DNA of 64,000 nt from Bacteroidia bacterium (GCA_025059535.1 JANXCX010000005.1:111969-175968), one strand, 5' to 3'. Counted from the stretch's first letter, positions 28,507 through 38,441 are shown. The notes: generated by a model from the sequence alone, not told the origin. Program-made: numbers and translations.

Positions 28507-29085
28507 ATGCCTACAGAGGCGCGATTGGCCCGCATGGAGTGGGTGCTAGACCATCGCCAGCCTGATCTCACGCTGCTTTTAGACAGGGTCCACAAGCCGC
28601 ATAACCTCTCGGCTATCCTACGTACCTGCGATGCGGTGGGTGTAGGGGAGGTGCATGCGGTTTTCCCGGGCGGTCAAATACCCACTCATAACGAGGTAAG
28701 CGCCGGTAGCCACAAGTGGGTACAGGTGCAAACCTACAACACTATCCAGGAGGCTTGCCTGGCGCTAAAGCAAAAGGGCTTGCGGCTATACTTAGCTAAG
28801 CCGCATTCTCAGGCTCAGGATTTTCGGCTGCCAGATTATACCCAACCGACTGCCTTCATTTTGGGCGCCGAGTACTTTGGCGTGTCGGAGGAAGCAGCTA
28901 CTTGGGCCGACGAGTATATAACGATCCCGATGTATGGTATGGTTCAGAGTCTCAATGTATCGGTAGCGGCCGCGGTTTTGCTCTATGAAGCCCAGCGACA
29001 GCGCGCCGCCGCCGGGCTATACGCTAAAAGGCGCCTATCCCCAGCCGAAAAGGCGCGCCTCCTAGAAGAGTGGCGGTACCGATAA
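28507..29085 (+). CDS. trmH: tRNA (guanosine-2'-O-)-methyltransferase, TrmH/SpoU family
   Basis: DRVHKPHNLSAILRTCDAVGVGEVHAV, GAEYFGVSEEAATWADEYITIPMYGMVQSLNVSVAAAVLLYEA. Confidence 0.92.
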   Translation: MPTEARLARMEWVLDHRQPDLTLLLDRVHKPHNLSAILRTCDAVGVGEVHAVFPGGQIPTHNEVSAGSHKWVQVQTYNTIQEACLALKQKGLRLYLAKPHSQAQDFRLPDYTQPTAFILGAEYFGVSEEAATWADEYITIPMYGMVQSLNVSVAAAVLLYEAQRQRAAAGLYAKRRLSPAEKARLLEEWRYR

Positions 29086-29128
29086 AATCCAAACCCCCCT
29101 TCTCTTTTCTGAGATATTGAAGCCTGCT

Positions 29129-29136
29129 TACCTTTG
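29129..29136 (+). promoter_or_regulatory. -7 box TACCTTTG, 7 nt upstream of ATG at 29144
   Basis: TAnnTTTG match. Confidence 0.65.
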
Positions 29137-29143
29137 CACCCAA

Positions 29144-30502
29144 ATGGAACGGATTCAACGGGTAGCTGTAGTTGGCTTGGGGAAGCTGGGCGCTTCTATG
29201 GCCGCCGCAATCGCTGCACGTGGGGTAGAAGTAATAGGGGTAGATGTGGATCCCCGAAAGGTAGACGCTGTAAACCAGAAAGTTCCGCCGGTTTATGAAC
29301 CTGGCCTGGCTGACATGATGAAGAAAGCAGGCGACCGCCTATCGGCTACAACGGACCTCTATGAGGCCGTACGGCGCAGCGATGCTACATTTATCGTTGT
29401 AGCTACCCCAAGCCAAGCGGATGGTCACTTTTCCTTGGAGTATGTGCTTTCAGCGGCTCAAACTATCGGCCAAGCCCTAAAGGCTAAAAATGAATGGCAT
29501 ATCGTAGTGATTACCAGCACGGTTTCACCTCTTTCTATGGATGAACGCATTCGGCCCTATTTAGAGGCGGTAAGCCAAAAGCAAGCGGGCAAGGATTTTG
29601 GACTTGCCTATAACCCCGAATTCATCGCGCTGGGTAGTGTGCTGCGCGATTTTCTAAACCCTGACCTAGTTCTTATTGGTGAGTCCGATAAGCGTACGGG
29701 GGATTTATTGGAAGATTTCTATAGAAGAGTTGTAGAAAACAACCCAGCCTTTGCTCGGATGAACTTTATAAATGCCGAGCTCACCAAGCTATCTATAAAT
29801 ACCTTTGTTACCACCAAGATTACTTTTGCCAATATGCTGGCGCGCCTGTGTGAGCGGCTGCCAGGTGCCGATGTGGACGTGGTGACGGCGGCTTTAGGGC
29901 GTGATAGTCGGATTGGCGGTCGCTATCTCAAGGGCGCCATAAGCTATGGCGGCCCCTGCTTTCCACGCGATAACTTGGCCCTTATCGCTGTGGCGCGTCA
30001 GGTAGGCACGGCGGCGGAAGTAGCGGAGAGCACCGACCACCTCAATCGAGAGCTGAATCGCTGGCTAGCCACTTTGGTGGCCTATCATCGGCCGCCTAAC
30101 GGTCAGATAGGCATACTAGGCCTAGCCTATAAGCCAGGATCGGATGTGGTGGAGGAGTCGCCAGGCCTTCACTTGGCCCAATATTTGGCTGAGCAGGGCC
30201 TGCCTGTAATAGCCTATGACCCAGCAGCCCAGGCTAATGCCCAACGCCTACTTGGTAGGCGCGTGGAATGGGCCCCTTCCGCCTTAGCCTGCGTAGAAAG
30301 GGCCGACATTATCGTAGTAACTACCCCCTGGCCCGAGTTTCGAGAGATTCCGGCTGAAATTTGGCAACGCCCCTCTTCTCCCCGCAAGATTATAGACTGC
30401 TGGCGTTTCCTCCCTGAACTGGCTACCCTTGCTTATGTAACCTATATTCCTCTGGGCAAGGGGGGTATTCCTGTGCCTCAGCCGCTTTCCATGCCCTCCT
30501 GA
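29144..30502 (+). CDS. Nucleotide-sugar (UDP-glucose/GDP-mannose family) dehydrogenase
   Basis: VAVVGLGKLGASMAAAIAARGVEVIGVDVD, catalytic YGGPCFPRDNLALIAVA, GILGLAYKPGSDVVEESPGLHLAQYL; start refined to MERIQRVAVVG. Confidence 0.9.
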   Translation: MERIQRVAVVGLGKLGASMAAAIAARGVEVIGVDVDPRKVDAVNQKVPPVYEPGLADMMKKAGDRLSATTDLYEAVRRSDATFIVVATPSQADGHFSLEYVLSAAQTIGQALKAKNEWHIVVITSTVSPLSMDERIRPYLEAVSQKQAGKDFGLAYNPEFIALGSVLRDFLNPDLVLIGESDKRTGDLLEDFYRRVVENNPAFARMNFINAELTKLSINTFVTTKITFANMLARLCERLPGADVDVVTAALGRDSRIGGRYLKGAISYGGPCFPRDNLALIAVARQVGTAAEVAESTDHLNRELNRWLATLVAYHRPPNGQIGILGLAYKPGSDVVEESPGLHLAQYLAEQGLPVIAYDPAAQANAQRLLGRRVEWAPSALACVERADIIVVTTPWPEFREIPAEIWQRPSSPRKIIDCWRFLPELATLAYVTYIPLGKGGIPVPQPLSMPS

Positions 30503-30662
30503 ATCGGCTACCGCTGGCCTAGCCCGGAGAGCCCTAAACCTCTGCCATGCCTAAATCCAACTGAAGGTTAGGTTTTGTCAAGCTAACGGAAGTCTCTGGA
30601 AGTGAGGGGCTTTCCGAGATCCTCTCAAAGGGCTTGAGGTGAAAAATTCCGAGAGATTTATA

Positions 30663-30670
30663 TACCTTTG
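30663..30670 (+). promoter_or_regulatory. -7 box TACCTTTG, 8 nt upstream of ATG at 30679
   Basis: TAnnTTTG match. Confidence 0.6.
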
Positions 30671-30678
30671 CTTTTGCC

Positions 30679-32325
30679 ATGCGTAAGCCTAGCTTAATCC
30701 TATTAGGGCTTTTAGGCCTAGTGTGGGCGCAGCGTTCCCAACTTCCGCCCCTGCGCGTGTATCGGCTTAGGGACCTGCCCCCTGCCATTCAGGAAAAGCT
30801 TCACAATCGTGAGATTAAGCGACCCTTTTTCTACCTGGCGCCTGAGTTGGGGGGAGGAATGCCTATGGCGCGTACAGCGAGTGGAGCAGAGTTTTTCCCC
30901 CGCATTCCTGGCCACTTAGATGCCGATACGCTCCGACCCGGCCGTCGTGCCACCGAACAGAATATTCCCGATCCGCAATCAGGCGATACGGTCCTAGCTG
31001 TTGTACATTCTTCCCAAACCGATACGACCATCCCGCCGGATGTGAAATACAAGCCATATTTTGACTCGCTCAATATTCGGGGTTCCTATGGATTTGGCTT
31101 TAACCTCCTGGAAAAAGGGGAGGAGTATGATACGGATGGGGATGGTCAAAATGACTTAGCGGACTATAGTGGGAATGCTTGGGCGAATCGCTTTGATATT
31201 CCCGACTCAGCCCTTCCCTTTTATGTGGTAGGGCTGGCTTTTCACCTCTACAATAACTTTGGGCTTGTAGATGGGGGGATTTTAGACTGCGATCTTAGCA
31301 CTACGCCGGAGGGCTCGCCAGGCTACTCGAACAATAACCGGCTATATGAGATTTTTGCCCAGTTGCGTACGGCCCGCCGAGATACAGCCCCGCGTCCAGA
31401 TACCCTTGTGCGGCTGATTGGAGGGCGTCAGGACACTACCTTAGTTCCTCGCATCTATACTTACCCCGACTCCATTCTATACCAGATAGGCTGGCCGGCC
31501 CGGCAGTTGCGCGTAGGCTGGCGGGGTAGCACGCGCGATCAGTGCTGGGGCTCGGATATGGGTACTATAGATTGGCGCAAGAATATGGCGGTGGCTTACT
31601 TTGATTTGCCCTACCGCATCAACCCTGGCGACACGTTTTACGCAGTAGTAGCCTCGGAGCTTTATAACCCTGATGTGGATATTATACGAGATACGCTTTA
31701 CCTGCGGCTAGGGCCGGCTTATCGTTGGGATAGTCCTAATATTCCGAAATGGGCGCGCTTCTGGGGAGCGGGTGTCAAGCGCGACACCCTGCGCGCCCTG
31801 GCGCCAAAACCTGAAGGCGTAAGCATGTGGAACTACCTATGGCGCCTCATAGAGAATGGTGAAGAAAAGGAATTCATAGCTGAAGGATGGGTAAGTGTGT
31901 CCTGGACAATATTTAGCCAGCGCAACGATACCTTTGTTATCTTGCGTTCTTATCACATAGGTATCTATCCTGTGATAGCCTTCTCCTCCAACTATCAGCC
32001 GCCGCTCCAGCCAGATTACACGCCGCCAGCGGGGGGTGGGCCATCGGGTATCGCCATACGCTGGGGCGATCAAGGCTTTGGTATGCCCTATCCAAACCCT
32101 GCTACGGATTGCGTACATCTCCTCTTAGACACGCCTACGCCAACCACAGCCTCCTTTGTGCTTATGAAGCCTACGGGTGAAATCGTCTACGAATGGGCGC
32201 GCAGCGTAAGCGCGGGTCAGCAGCAGGTAACCTTAGACGTGGGCCATATAGCCGCCGGGCTTTACCTACTTCACGCTAGTACGCCCTACGGTAGCACAGC
32301 CTTCCAACTGTACATCCTACACTAA
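30679..32325 (+). CDS. Secreted protein with T9SS type A sorting domain
   Basis: Signal peptide MRKPSLILLGLLGLVWAQ; C-term FGMPYPNPATDCVHLLLDTPTPTTASFVLMKPTGEIVYEWARSVSAGQQQVTLDVGHIAAGLYLLHAST. Confidence 0.85.
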   Translation: MRKPSLILLGLLGLVWAQRSQLPPLRVYRLRDLPPAIQEKLHNREIKRPFFYLAPELGGGMPMARTASGAEFFPRIPGHLDADTLRPGRRATEQNIPDPQSGDTVLAVVHSSQTDTTIPPDVKYKPYFDSLNIRGSYGFGFNLLEKGEEYDTDGDGQNDLADYSGNAWANRFDIPDSALPFYVVGLAFHLYNNFGLVDGGILDCDLSTTPEGSPGYSNNNRLYEIFAQLRTARRDTAPRPDTLVRLIGGRQDTTLVPRIYTYPDSILYQIGWPARQLRVGWRGSTRDQCWGSDMGTIDWRKNMAVAYFDLPYRINPGDTFYAVVASELYNPDVDIIRDTLYLRLGPAYRWDSPNIPKWARFWGAGVKRDTLRALAPKPEGVSMWNYLWRLIENGEEKEFIAEGWVSVSWTIFSQRNDTFVILRSYHIGIYPVIAFSSNYQPPLQPDYTPPAGGGPSGIAIRWGDQGFGMPYPNPATDCVHLLLDTPTPTTASFVLMKPTGEIVYEWARSVSAGQQQVTLDVGHIAAGLYLLHASTPYGSTAFQLYILH

Positions 32326-32348
32326 AGCCGGCTAAAAGGTAGGCGCTG

Positions 32349-32386
32349 GGGGGCAAGTCTTAGGCGACTTGCCCCCATAATTTATT
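32349..32386 (+). terminator. Rho-independent-type terminator
   Basis: Perfect 11-bp stem GGGGGCAAGTC (32349-32359) / GACTTGCCCCC (32366-32376), 6-nt loop TTAGGC, then ATAATTTATTTT. Confidence 0.82.
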
Positions 32387-32422
32387 TTGGCTATACTTGT
32401 CCTTTCCCAAAATCCAACTGAA

Positions 32423-32941
32423 ATGCGACTCATCCACCTTCTTTTCGGTTTTCCCTTCCTCGCCTCAGCCCAAGGGCAATTTTATTTAGGTAGTGATCTG
32501 ATGGTTTTCACCTATCGGCGGTTTTACCTCCCCCCTTTTACGGCGTCAGGTATTTTGCTGGGTAACAGCTGGCCCGTGCTGGTTTCCGGTGAGGCCTATC
32601 GCCTCCTCCTGTGGAGCGAAATTCATCTAGGCTATTTGATAGGTAGGCTGGGAGGTCTCCCCATAGTGCCGGGGATAACGGGTGGCGTAGCTTGGCGCAT
32701 AGATTTACCCTTGGCTTCTAAGTCCTATCTGCAGCCAGCTTTTGGGCTAGATGCGTACTATCTATCCTTTCGGGATCAGGGGGGAAGCAGTTGGCAGGAT
32801 GGGCAGATTCGCCCAATTGTGTCAATGGAATTGGGAAGCTCTGCCGCCCTGGAAAGCCTCTTTGTGCGGTATAGCTTCTATCCGCTGCCAGGTACAGCCA
32901 CCAAGTATGCCTTTTCAATAGGCTTTATTCTAGCCGACTAA
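32423..32941 (+). CDS. Small outer-membrane beta-barrel-like protein
   Basis: Signal peptide MRLIHLLFGFPFLASAQGQ; alternating hydrophobic segments; start refined from TTG at 32387. Confidence 0.6.
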   Translation: MRLIHLLFGFPFLASAQGQFYLGSDLMVFTYRRFYLPPFTASGILLGNSWPVLVSGEAYRLLLWSEIHLGYLIGRLGGLPIVPGITGGVAWRIDLPLASKSYLQPAFGLDAYYLSFRDQGGSSWQDGQIRPIVSMELGSSAALESLFVRYSFYPLPGTATKYAFSIGFILAD

Positions 32942-32982
32942 AATTTTTCTCGTATTCCAAAAAAATTCGTTTCTTTGGGGTA

Positions 32983-34176
32983 GTGCGGCGTTGGCTAGGT
33001 CCGGGGGTACTGGTAGCGGTTGGCTATATGGATCCGGGCAATTGGGCTACGGGCATTGAAGCGGGTAGCGCTTATGGGTACAAGCTGGGTTGGGTGATTC
33101 TCCTTTCCAGTGGGGCTGCCATCTTGCTCCAAATCGCTGCGGCGCGTTTAGGGCTGGCCACTCAGACAGATCTGGTAGGGTTAGGATACAAATTTTTCGG
33201 TGCGCGCGTAGGGCATTTTTTGGCCTTTACGGCCTTTGTAGCCGTAGTGGCTACGGATTTGGCGGAGGTTTTAGGCTTTGCTTTGGCCCTTCACCTGCTG
33301 GTGGGTTTGCCTTTGGGAGTAGGCGCCGTATTGGCGTTAGTGGAGACCGTACTAGTACTTTACTGGGCGCAACGTCGGCCTATCCTGCTGGAAGCTCTTA
33401 TTGGCACTCTTACGCTGACTATACTTGGCATTTTTGTGTATGAGTTTTGGCTGCTTCGGCCACCTATGAAGGCGATCCTCTATGGCTTTCTTCCCTCGGA
33501 TCTGGTGTGGCGGGATGTAGAGGCCCTCTACCTAGCCCTTGGACTTGTGGGTGCTACCATAATGCCTCATAACCTTTACCTTCATAGTGGGTGGGTGCGT
33601 GGGCGCTTTCCCGGTCCCCTTGCTTCCCAGTTTCAGCATACGACCTGCGACACGATTCGCAGTCTCCTTATGGCGTTTTTTGTAAATGCCAGTCTTCTTA
33701 TCACGGCGGCTACGCTGAGCCGCGCCTCGGAAGGGTTAGGGGTACGCTGGGGTATTCAGGAGGCTTACCGCCTTTTAGTGCCAGCGGTAGGTTCGGCTGC
33801 TAGCATAGCGTTCGGCATAGCGCTGCTTCTCTCTGGGCACAATGCTACCCTCACGACTACTCTTACAGGTCAGATTGTACTAGAGTACCTTTTGCCGCGC
33901 ACATTCTCCCCGCACGCACGCAGCTTCCTTCTGCGAATTAGCAGCCTTTTGCCGGCTCTAATAGCCATCCTCGTGTGGGGCGAAACCCATCTCAGTGATA
34001 TTCTAGTTTTCTCGCAGGTCCTTCTCTCCCTCCAATTGCCCTTTGTGCTTCTGCCGATGCTTTACTTTCTTCATAAAATTCCTCAAGCGCAGTGGTCTGG
34101 AGGGTTATCTCTGTTGACCTATGTTATAAGCTTCTCTATCGTGGGGCTCAATCTTTATCTACTTTTGCGTCTCTAA
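32983..34176 (+). CDS. mntH: Nramp-family divalent metal transporter
   Basis: GYMDPGNWATGIEAGSAYGYKLGWVILLSSGAAILLQ (DPGN), GATIMPHNLYLHSGWV (MPHN); GTG start. Confidence 0.94.
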   Translation: MRRWLGPGVLVAVGYMDPGNWATGIEAGSAYGYKLGWVILLSSGAAILLQIAAARLGLATQTDLVGLGYKFFGARVGHFLAFTAFVAVVATDLAEVLGFALALHLLVGLPLGVGAVLALVETVLVLYWAQRRPILLEALIGTLTLTILGIFVYEFWLLRPPMKAILYGFLPSDLVWRDVEALYLALGLVGATIMPHNLYLHSGWVRGRFPGPLASQFQHTTCDTIRSLLMAFFVNASLLITAATLSRASEGLGVRWGIQEAYRLLVPAVGSAASIAFGIALLLSGHNATLTTTLTGQIVLEYLLPRTFSPHARSFLLRISSLLPALIAILVWGETHLSDILVFSQVLLSLQLPFVLLPMLYFLHKIPQAQWSGGLSLLTYVISFSIVGLNLYLLLRL

Positions 34177-34616
34177 AATTCTAAAAGGAGCGTAACTGGG
34201 CCGTAGTTGAGCAGGTGGAGGCGCATAAAAGCGCCAAATATGCCGGTAGCTATTCGGATATCGGGGGCGGTCTGGCGTAGAAGGACCAGGAAGTGCTCGT
34301 AGTGCTTCTGGGCTTCGGCGGCGGGTGCAGCCTCGGTAAAGGAGGGACGAAAGCCCTTCTCCAGCCGGCCATACAGGGTAAATTGCGATACAATAAGTAG
34401 CTCGCCCCCCACCTCGCGCAGGCTACGATTTAGGCGACCTGCTTCATCTTCAAAGAGCCGCAGATTTACCAGCTTGTGCGCTGCGCGCGCCAGCGTGGCC
34501 TCGGTATCCTCCCGGCGAAAGCCCACAAGTACTAGCAAGCCCCGACCGATACGACCTACTTCTTGGCTCTCCACCTCTACCCCAGCCCATTCCACTCGCT
34601 GAATCAGTAGGCGCAT
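34173..34616 (-). CDS. dtd: D-aminoacyl-tRNA deacylase
   Basis: MRLLIQRVEWAGVEV...GRIGRGLLVLVGF...LLIVSQFTLYGRLEKGFRPSFTEAAP; C-terminal FGAFMRLHLLNYGPVTLLLEF. Confidence 0.94.
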   Translation of the reverse strand: MRLLIQRVEWAGVEVESQEVGRIGRGLLVLVGFRREDTEATLARAAHKLVNLRLFEDEAGRLNRSLREVGGELLIVSQFTLYGRLEKGFRPSFTEAAPAAEAQKHYEHFLVLLRQTAPDIRIATGIFGAFMRLHLLNYGPVTLLLEF

Positions 34617-35536
34617 CAGTAGGGTAGGGTTCGGCTGTCTTCTAAGAGCGCCAGGTAGCTGCGGTAGCGCGAAGGAGCTATCTCACCCCGCTCTACGGCT
34701 GCACGCACAGCACAGTCTGGCTCATCCGTATGAAGGCAATTATTGAAACGGCAGTGCGAAAGGTAAGGCCGCATCTCGGGAAAATAATGGCATAACTCCT
34801 GCGGCGCAAATTCCACAGGTTTGAATTCGCCAAAGCCCGGTGAATCAATTACCTCCCCACCTTCGGGCAAGTGGTACAGGGCTGAATAGGTAGTGGTGTG
34901 ACGCCCACGCTGGGTCTGCTTTACTAGCGGCTGGGTAGCTAAATTGAGCCCAGGCATAAGCGCATTTAGAAGGGAGCTTTTGCCCACCCCGCTTAGCCCT
35001 GTAAGAAAGGTACGTTTGCTCCGAAGATACTCCCTAAGGGTTCTCAGTGTATCAGGCTGATAGATGGATAGAGAAAATACCTTGTAGCCTATACTTTGAT
35101 AGAGCTGCATAAGCTGGCCCCGCCTTTGCGCTGATTTTTTGCTGAGGATTAGGTCAGCCTTCGTAAAGCCCAAGCCTACCGGAACCCCATACATCTCAGC
35201 CATGACTAAGAACCCATCTACATAGCGGAGCGGTGTAAAAGGCTGCTCCACCGTGACTAAAAGTAAGGCCTGGTCAATATTGCAGGCTAGAATTTGACGG
35301 CGATAGGGGTGCTGGGGATCGGCGCGCAGGAGCCAGTTGCGTCGGGGATAAATGTGCTCTATCACAGCTATATTCTCTTCTAATCGTACCTCTACTGCGT
35401 CGCCTACCGCTACGCGATGTGTGAAAGGGGTCTCCTCTAGGCGAAATTTACCACGCAGAGCAGCAGGCCAGCGTTCTCCTGAGGACAGTTCTACCTGAAC
35501 ATGTTCCCCTGCCGTACGCACGACCACTGCCTGCAT
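34616..35536 (-). CDS. rsgA: Ribosome small-subunit-dependent GTPase A
   Basis: Circularly permuted GTPase: GLGFTKADLI, FLTGLSGVGKSSLLNALMPGLNL, GRHTTTYSALYHLPEGGEVIDSPGFGEF, zinc region CRFNNCLHTDEPDCAV; start refined to MQAVVV. Confidence 0.95.
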   Translation of the reverse strand: MQAVVVRTAGEHVQVELSSGERWPAALRGKFRLEETPFTHRVAVGDAVEVRLEENIAVIEHIYPRRNWLLRADPQHPYRRQILACNIDQALLLVTVEQPFTPLRYVDGFLVMAEMYGVPVGLGFTKADLILSKKSAQRRGQLMQLYQSIGYKVFSLSIYQPDTLRTLREYLRSKRTFLTGLSGVGKSSLLNALMPGLNLATQPLVKQTQRGRHTTTYSALYHLPEGGEVIDSPGFGEFKPVEFAPQELCHYFPEMRPYLSHCRFNNCLHTDEPDCAVRAAVERGEIAPSRYRSYLALLEDSRTLPY

Positions 35537-35541
35537 TCGTT

Positions 35542-35549
35542 TATCTTTG
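35542..35549 (+). promoter_or_regulatory. -7 box TATCTTTG, 12 nt upstream of ATG at 35562
   Basis: TAnnTTTG match. Confidence 0.5.
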
Positions 35550-35561
35550 GCTTCGGCAAAT

Positions 35562-36533
35562 ATGCGTATTCTTCTCACAGGGGCAGCGGGCTTTATCGGC
35601 TCGTATGTAGCTCGGGCTCTTCTTGAAAAAGGCTATGAGGTCATAGGTTTAGATAACCTAAATGCCTACTACGATGTGCGCCTCAAATTCTATCGGCTAA
35701 ATACCCTACTTACCCAGAAGGGTTTTCATTTTTTCCCAATAGATATTTCGGACTGGGTTAGCTTAGCGGCGCTTTTCAAGCGTATAGGGCCTCTGGATGC
35801 GGTTATCAATCTGGCTGCGCGCGCAGGGGTTCGGGCCAGTTTAGAAGAGCCTCTCCTCTACCACCACACGAACGCTACGGGCAGTTTGCACCTTTTGGAA
35901 CTTATGCGTCACTATCAGGTGCCGCGCTACGTTTTGGCCTCCACCTCGTCGCTTTATGCAGGTACGCCCTTGCCTTTTACCGAAGAGCAGCCGGTTAATA
36001 CCCCCATCTCCCCGTATGCGGCTTCTAAGAAAGCCGCTGAAGTAATGGCCTACACCTACCATAAGCATTACGGTATCCATGTGAGCGTTTTACGCTACTT
36101 CACGGTATATGGACCAGCGGGGCGGCCAGATATGAGCATATTTCGGTTTATAGAGTGGGTCTATCGGGGGCAGGCGGTGGAGATTTATGGCGATGGCAGG
36201 CAATCGCGCGACTTCACCTTCGTGGAGGATGTGGCCCAGGCTACGGTAGCGGCTTTACGGCTGGAGGGCTATGCTATCCTAAATATTGGAGGTGGCCGCG
36301 CGCCTACTTCGCTCCTTGAGGTGGTGGAATTTATTGAACGCTTTCTCAATAAAAAGGCCAAACTCCATTTTCTGCCGCCGCAGGGGGCAGACTTAGTTCA
36401 TACTCAGGCTGATATCAGCCGGGCTCAGACCCTTTTGGGCTGGCATCCCCAGGTGGATTTCTACGATGGCTTAGCCCGCACCCTAAATTGGCACCTAAGT
36501 AACCGAGCCCTCTTAGACAATCTTACCCTATGA
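35562..36533 (+). CDS. NAD-dependent epimerase/dehydratase (UDP-glucuronate 4-epimerase-like)
   Basis: MRILLTGAAGFIGSYVARALLEKGYEVIGLDNLNAYYDVRLKFYRL, YAASKKAAEVMAYTYHKHYGIHVSVLRYFTVYGPAGRPDMSIFRF. Confidence 0.92.
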   Translation: MRILLTGAAGFIGSYVARALLEKGYEVIGLDNLNAYYDVRLKFYRLNTLLTQKGFHFFPIDISDWVSLAALFKRIGPLDAVINLAARAGVRASLEEPLLYHHTNATGSLHLLELMRHYQVPRYVLASTSSLYAGTPLPFTEEQPVNTPISPYAASKKAAEVMAYTYHKHYGIHVSVLRYFTVYGPAGRPDMSIFRFIEWVYRGQAVEIYGDGRQSRDFTFVEDVAQATVAALRLEGYAILNIGGGRAPTSLLEVVEFIERFLNKKAKLHFLPPQGADLVHTQADISRAQTLLGWHPQVDFYDGLARTLNWHLSNRALLDNLTL

Positions 36534-37081
36534 AGTATTTGTTGGTAGAGTTGTGTATGGCGGCGCAGGTAGGTACAGGGACAGACATTTATGGGGATAC
36601 GGCCTATACGCAGGCGCAGAGGCTTTATTTCGCTGCCGTACAGGCGGAAACCTATGTGGATAAGGCGGTGGCGGCCTTTCAGACCCTCAAGCGCCGGTAT
36701 GGGGAAGTCCCAGTTATCCAGGCCTACCTGTATGGACTTCTCGCTCTGCAGGCGCGCTACGCCTTCAATCCCTTCAAGAAAGCTGCCTACTTTCAACAAG
36801 CCGTAGCTGGCTTAGATAGCCTGGTAAATCGCTATCCAAGCGACCCAGAAGTTCGCTTTCTACGTGGTACCTTTTATTTTTACCTACCCAGCTTTTTGGG
36901 CAAGCGTGCAGAGGCCCAAAAGGATATATCTGAACTGACCGACTTATTGCTCCGATACTCCCCTGCCTATAGAGCAAAATACCACCCTGAGATACTCAAG
37001 GCTATCATAGATTTCTTAGCTGGTACAGGATGGGTGGCCAAGGAAAAAATAGCCGCCTTACGAAAACTTTATGGAGGATAG
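36530..37081 (+). CDS. Hypothetical TPR-like protein
   Basis: Helical repeats RYGEVPVIQAYLYGLLALQARYAFNPFKKAAYFQQAVAGLDSLVNRYPSDPEVRFLRGTFYFYLPSFLG. Confidence 0.65.
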   Translation: MKYLLVELCMAAQVGTGTDIYGDTAYTQAQRLYFAAVQAETYVDKAVAAFQTLKRRYGEVPVIQAYLYGLLALQARYAFNPFKKAAYFQQAVAGLDSLVNRYPSDPEVRFLRGTFYFYLPSFLGKRAEAQKDISELTDLLLRYSPAYRAKYHPEILKAIIDFLAGTGWVAKEKIAALRKLYGG

Positions 37082-38441
37082 CCCGCTCATACGAGATTGG
37101 ATCAATGGGCATAAGGGAGAGATCTTAGGCGCTCTTGTGGAATTTTTACGCTTTCCTACTATAAGTGCCCAGCACAAGTATTGGGGGGCGTTGGAGGAGG
37201 CGGCTCAGTGGCTCAAAGGCCAATTAGAAGGCTTGGGTTTTTCCGTACGCCTTTTGGGGGAGCCGCCAGTCGTATATGGGTATTATGCCAAGGCCCCTAA
37301 CAAACCTACCCTTCTTCTCTACGGCCATTACGATGTACAGCCGCCTGAGCCGCTGGAACTCTGGGAATCCCCTCCCTTCGCTCCGCGCCTTACTACCGAG
37401 GCTATCTATGCGCGCGGCGCTTCCGACGATAAAGGCCAAGTGTATGCGCACCTGGCAGCCTGGCGCTACTTTATAGAAACCTACGGGGAATTGCCTGTTA
37501 ATCTCCATGTAGTTTTAGAAGGGCAGGAAGAAACGGGAAGTGAATCCTTATATGTGGTCTTAGAGAAACATGCGCCAGAATGGCGCTGCGATGCCGTAAT
37601 TGTCTCGGACACAGCCTTCTTTGCGGAGAATATACCTACCCTGACAGTGGGATTGCGCGGGCTGGTATATGGGGAGCTTAGCGTAGAGGGGCCTGCGCGC
37701 GACCTCCACTCAGGAACCTTCGGGGGGGTTGTAGAAAATCCGATTTGGGCTTTGTGCGTGATACTAGCCGCTTTGAAAGGCCCTGATGGGCGCGTGCATC
37801 TGCCCGATTTCTACGCAGCCGTACGACCGGTAGCAAAGGACGAGCGCCGCCTATGGCGCCAATTGCCTGCAAACGCCGCGCACTATGAAGCCCTTACAGG
37901 TGCGCCTCTAAGCGGCGAGGTAGGCTTTACGCCCTTAGAACGCATCGGTATCCGTCCTACCATAGAGATTCACGGTATATGGGGCGGCTATACGGGCGAA
38001 GGTTCCAAGACTATTATTCCCACTTCCGCTCATGCCAAACTATCCCTTCGGCTTGTGCCACACCAAGACCCCGCAGAGGTATGGCAACGGTTGGAGGAAT
38101 TTATTCATCGCATGGCTCCTCCTGGCGTCAAAGTAACCTTACGGCGTTTGCACACAGGTGCGCCAGCCTTTGAGACGCCTACGGATTCCCCTTACTACCA
38201 AGTAGCGGCAGAGGCGGTGGCTAAAGCGTTTGGACGCTGGCCCGTGCCCCTGCGCGAAGGCGGCTCTATCCCCGTCCTGACTGCCCTCCATAAAGCCCTA
38301 GGCGGAGTACCCATAGTGCTAATAGGCTTTGGCCTACCTACCGACGCCGTACATAGCCCCAATGAACACTTCAAACTCACCCAGCTCTGGCAGGGCATAG
38401 AAGCCCTGATATACGCCTATCAGGGATTCGGCAAATTATAA
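37071..38441 (+). CDS. M20-family dipeptidase/peptidase
   Basis: PTLLLYGHYDVQPPEPLELWESPPFAPRLTTEAIYARGASDDKGQVYAHLAA, VVLEGQEETGSESL, GGSIPVLTAL. Confidence 0.94.
   Translation: MEDSPLIRDWINGHKGEILGALVEFLRFPTISAQHKYWGALEEAAQWLKGQLEGLGFSVRLLGEPPVVYGYYAKAPNKPTLLLYGHYDVQPPEPLELWESPPFAPRLTTEAIYARGASDDKGQVYAHLAAWRYFIETYGELPVNLHVVLEGQEETGSESLYVVLEKHAPEWRCDAVIVSDTAFFAENIPTLTVGLRGLVYGELSVEGPARDLHSGTFGGVVENPIWALCVILAALKGPDGRVHLPDFYAAVRPVAKDERRLWRQLPANAAHYEALTGAPLSGEVGFTPLERIGIRPTIEIHGIWGGYTGEGSKTIIPTSAHAKLSLRLVPHQDPAEVWQRLEEFIHRMAPPGVKVTLRRLHTGAPAFETPTDSPYYQVAAEAVAKAFGRWPVPLREGGSIPVLTALHKALGGVPIVLIGFGLPTDAVHSPNEHFKLTQLWQGIEALIYAYQGFGKL

Noticed and set aside
30549-32420. Repeated 13-mer AAATCCAACTGAA near 30551 and 32410
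   Set aside because: A few dozen exact 13-mer repeats are expected by chance in 64 kb; no other copy or context
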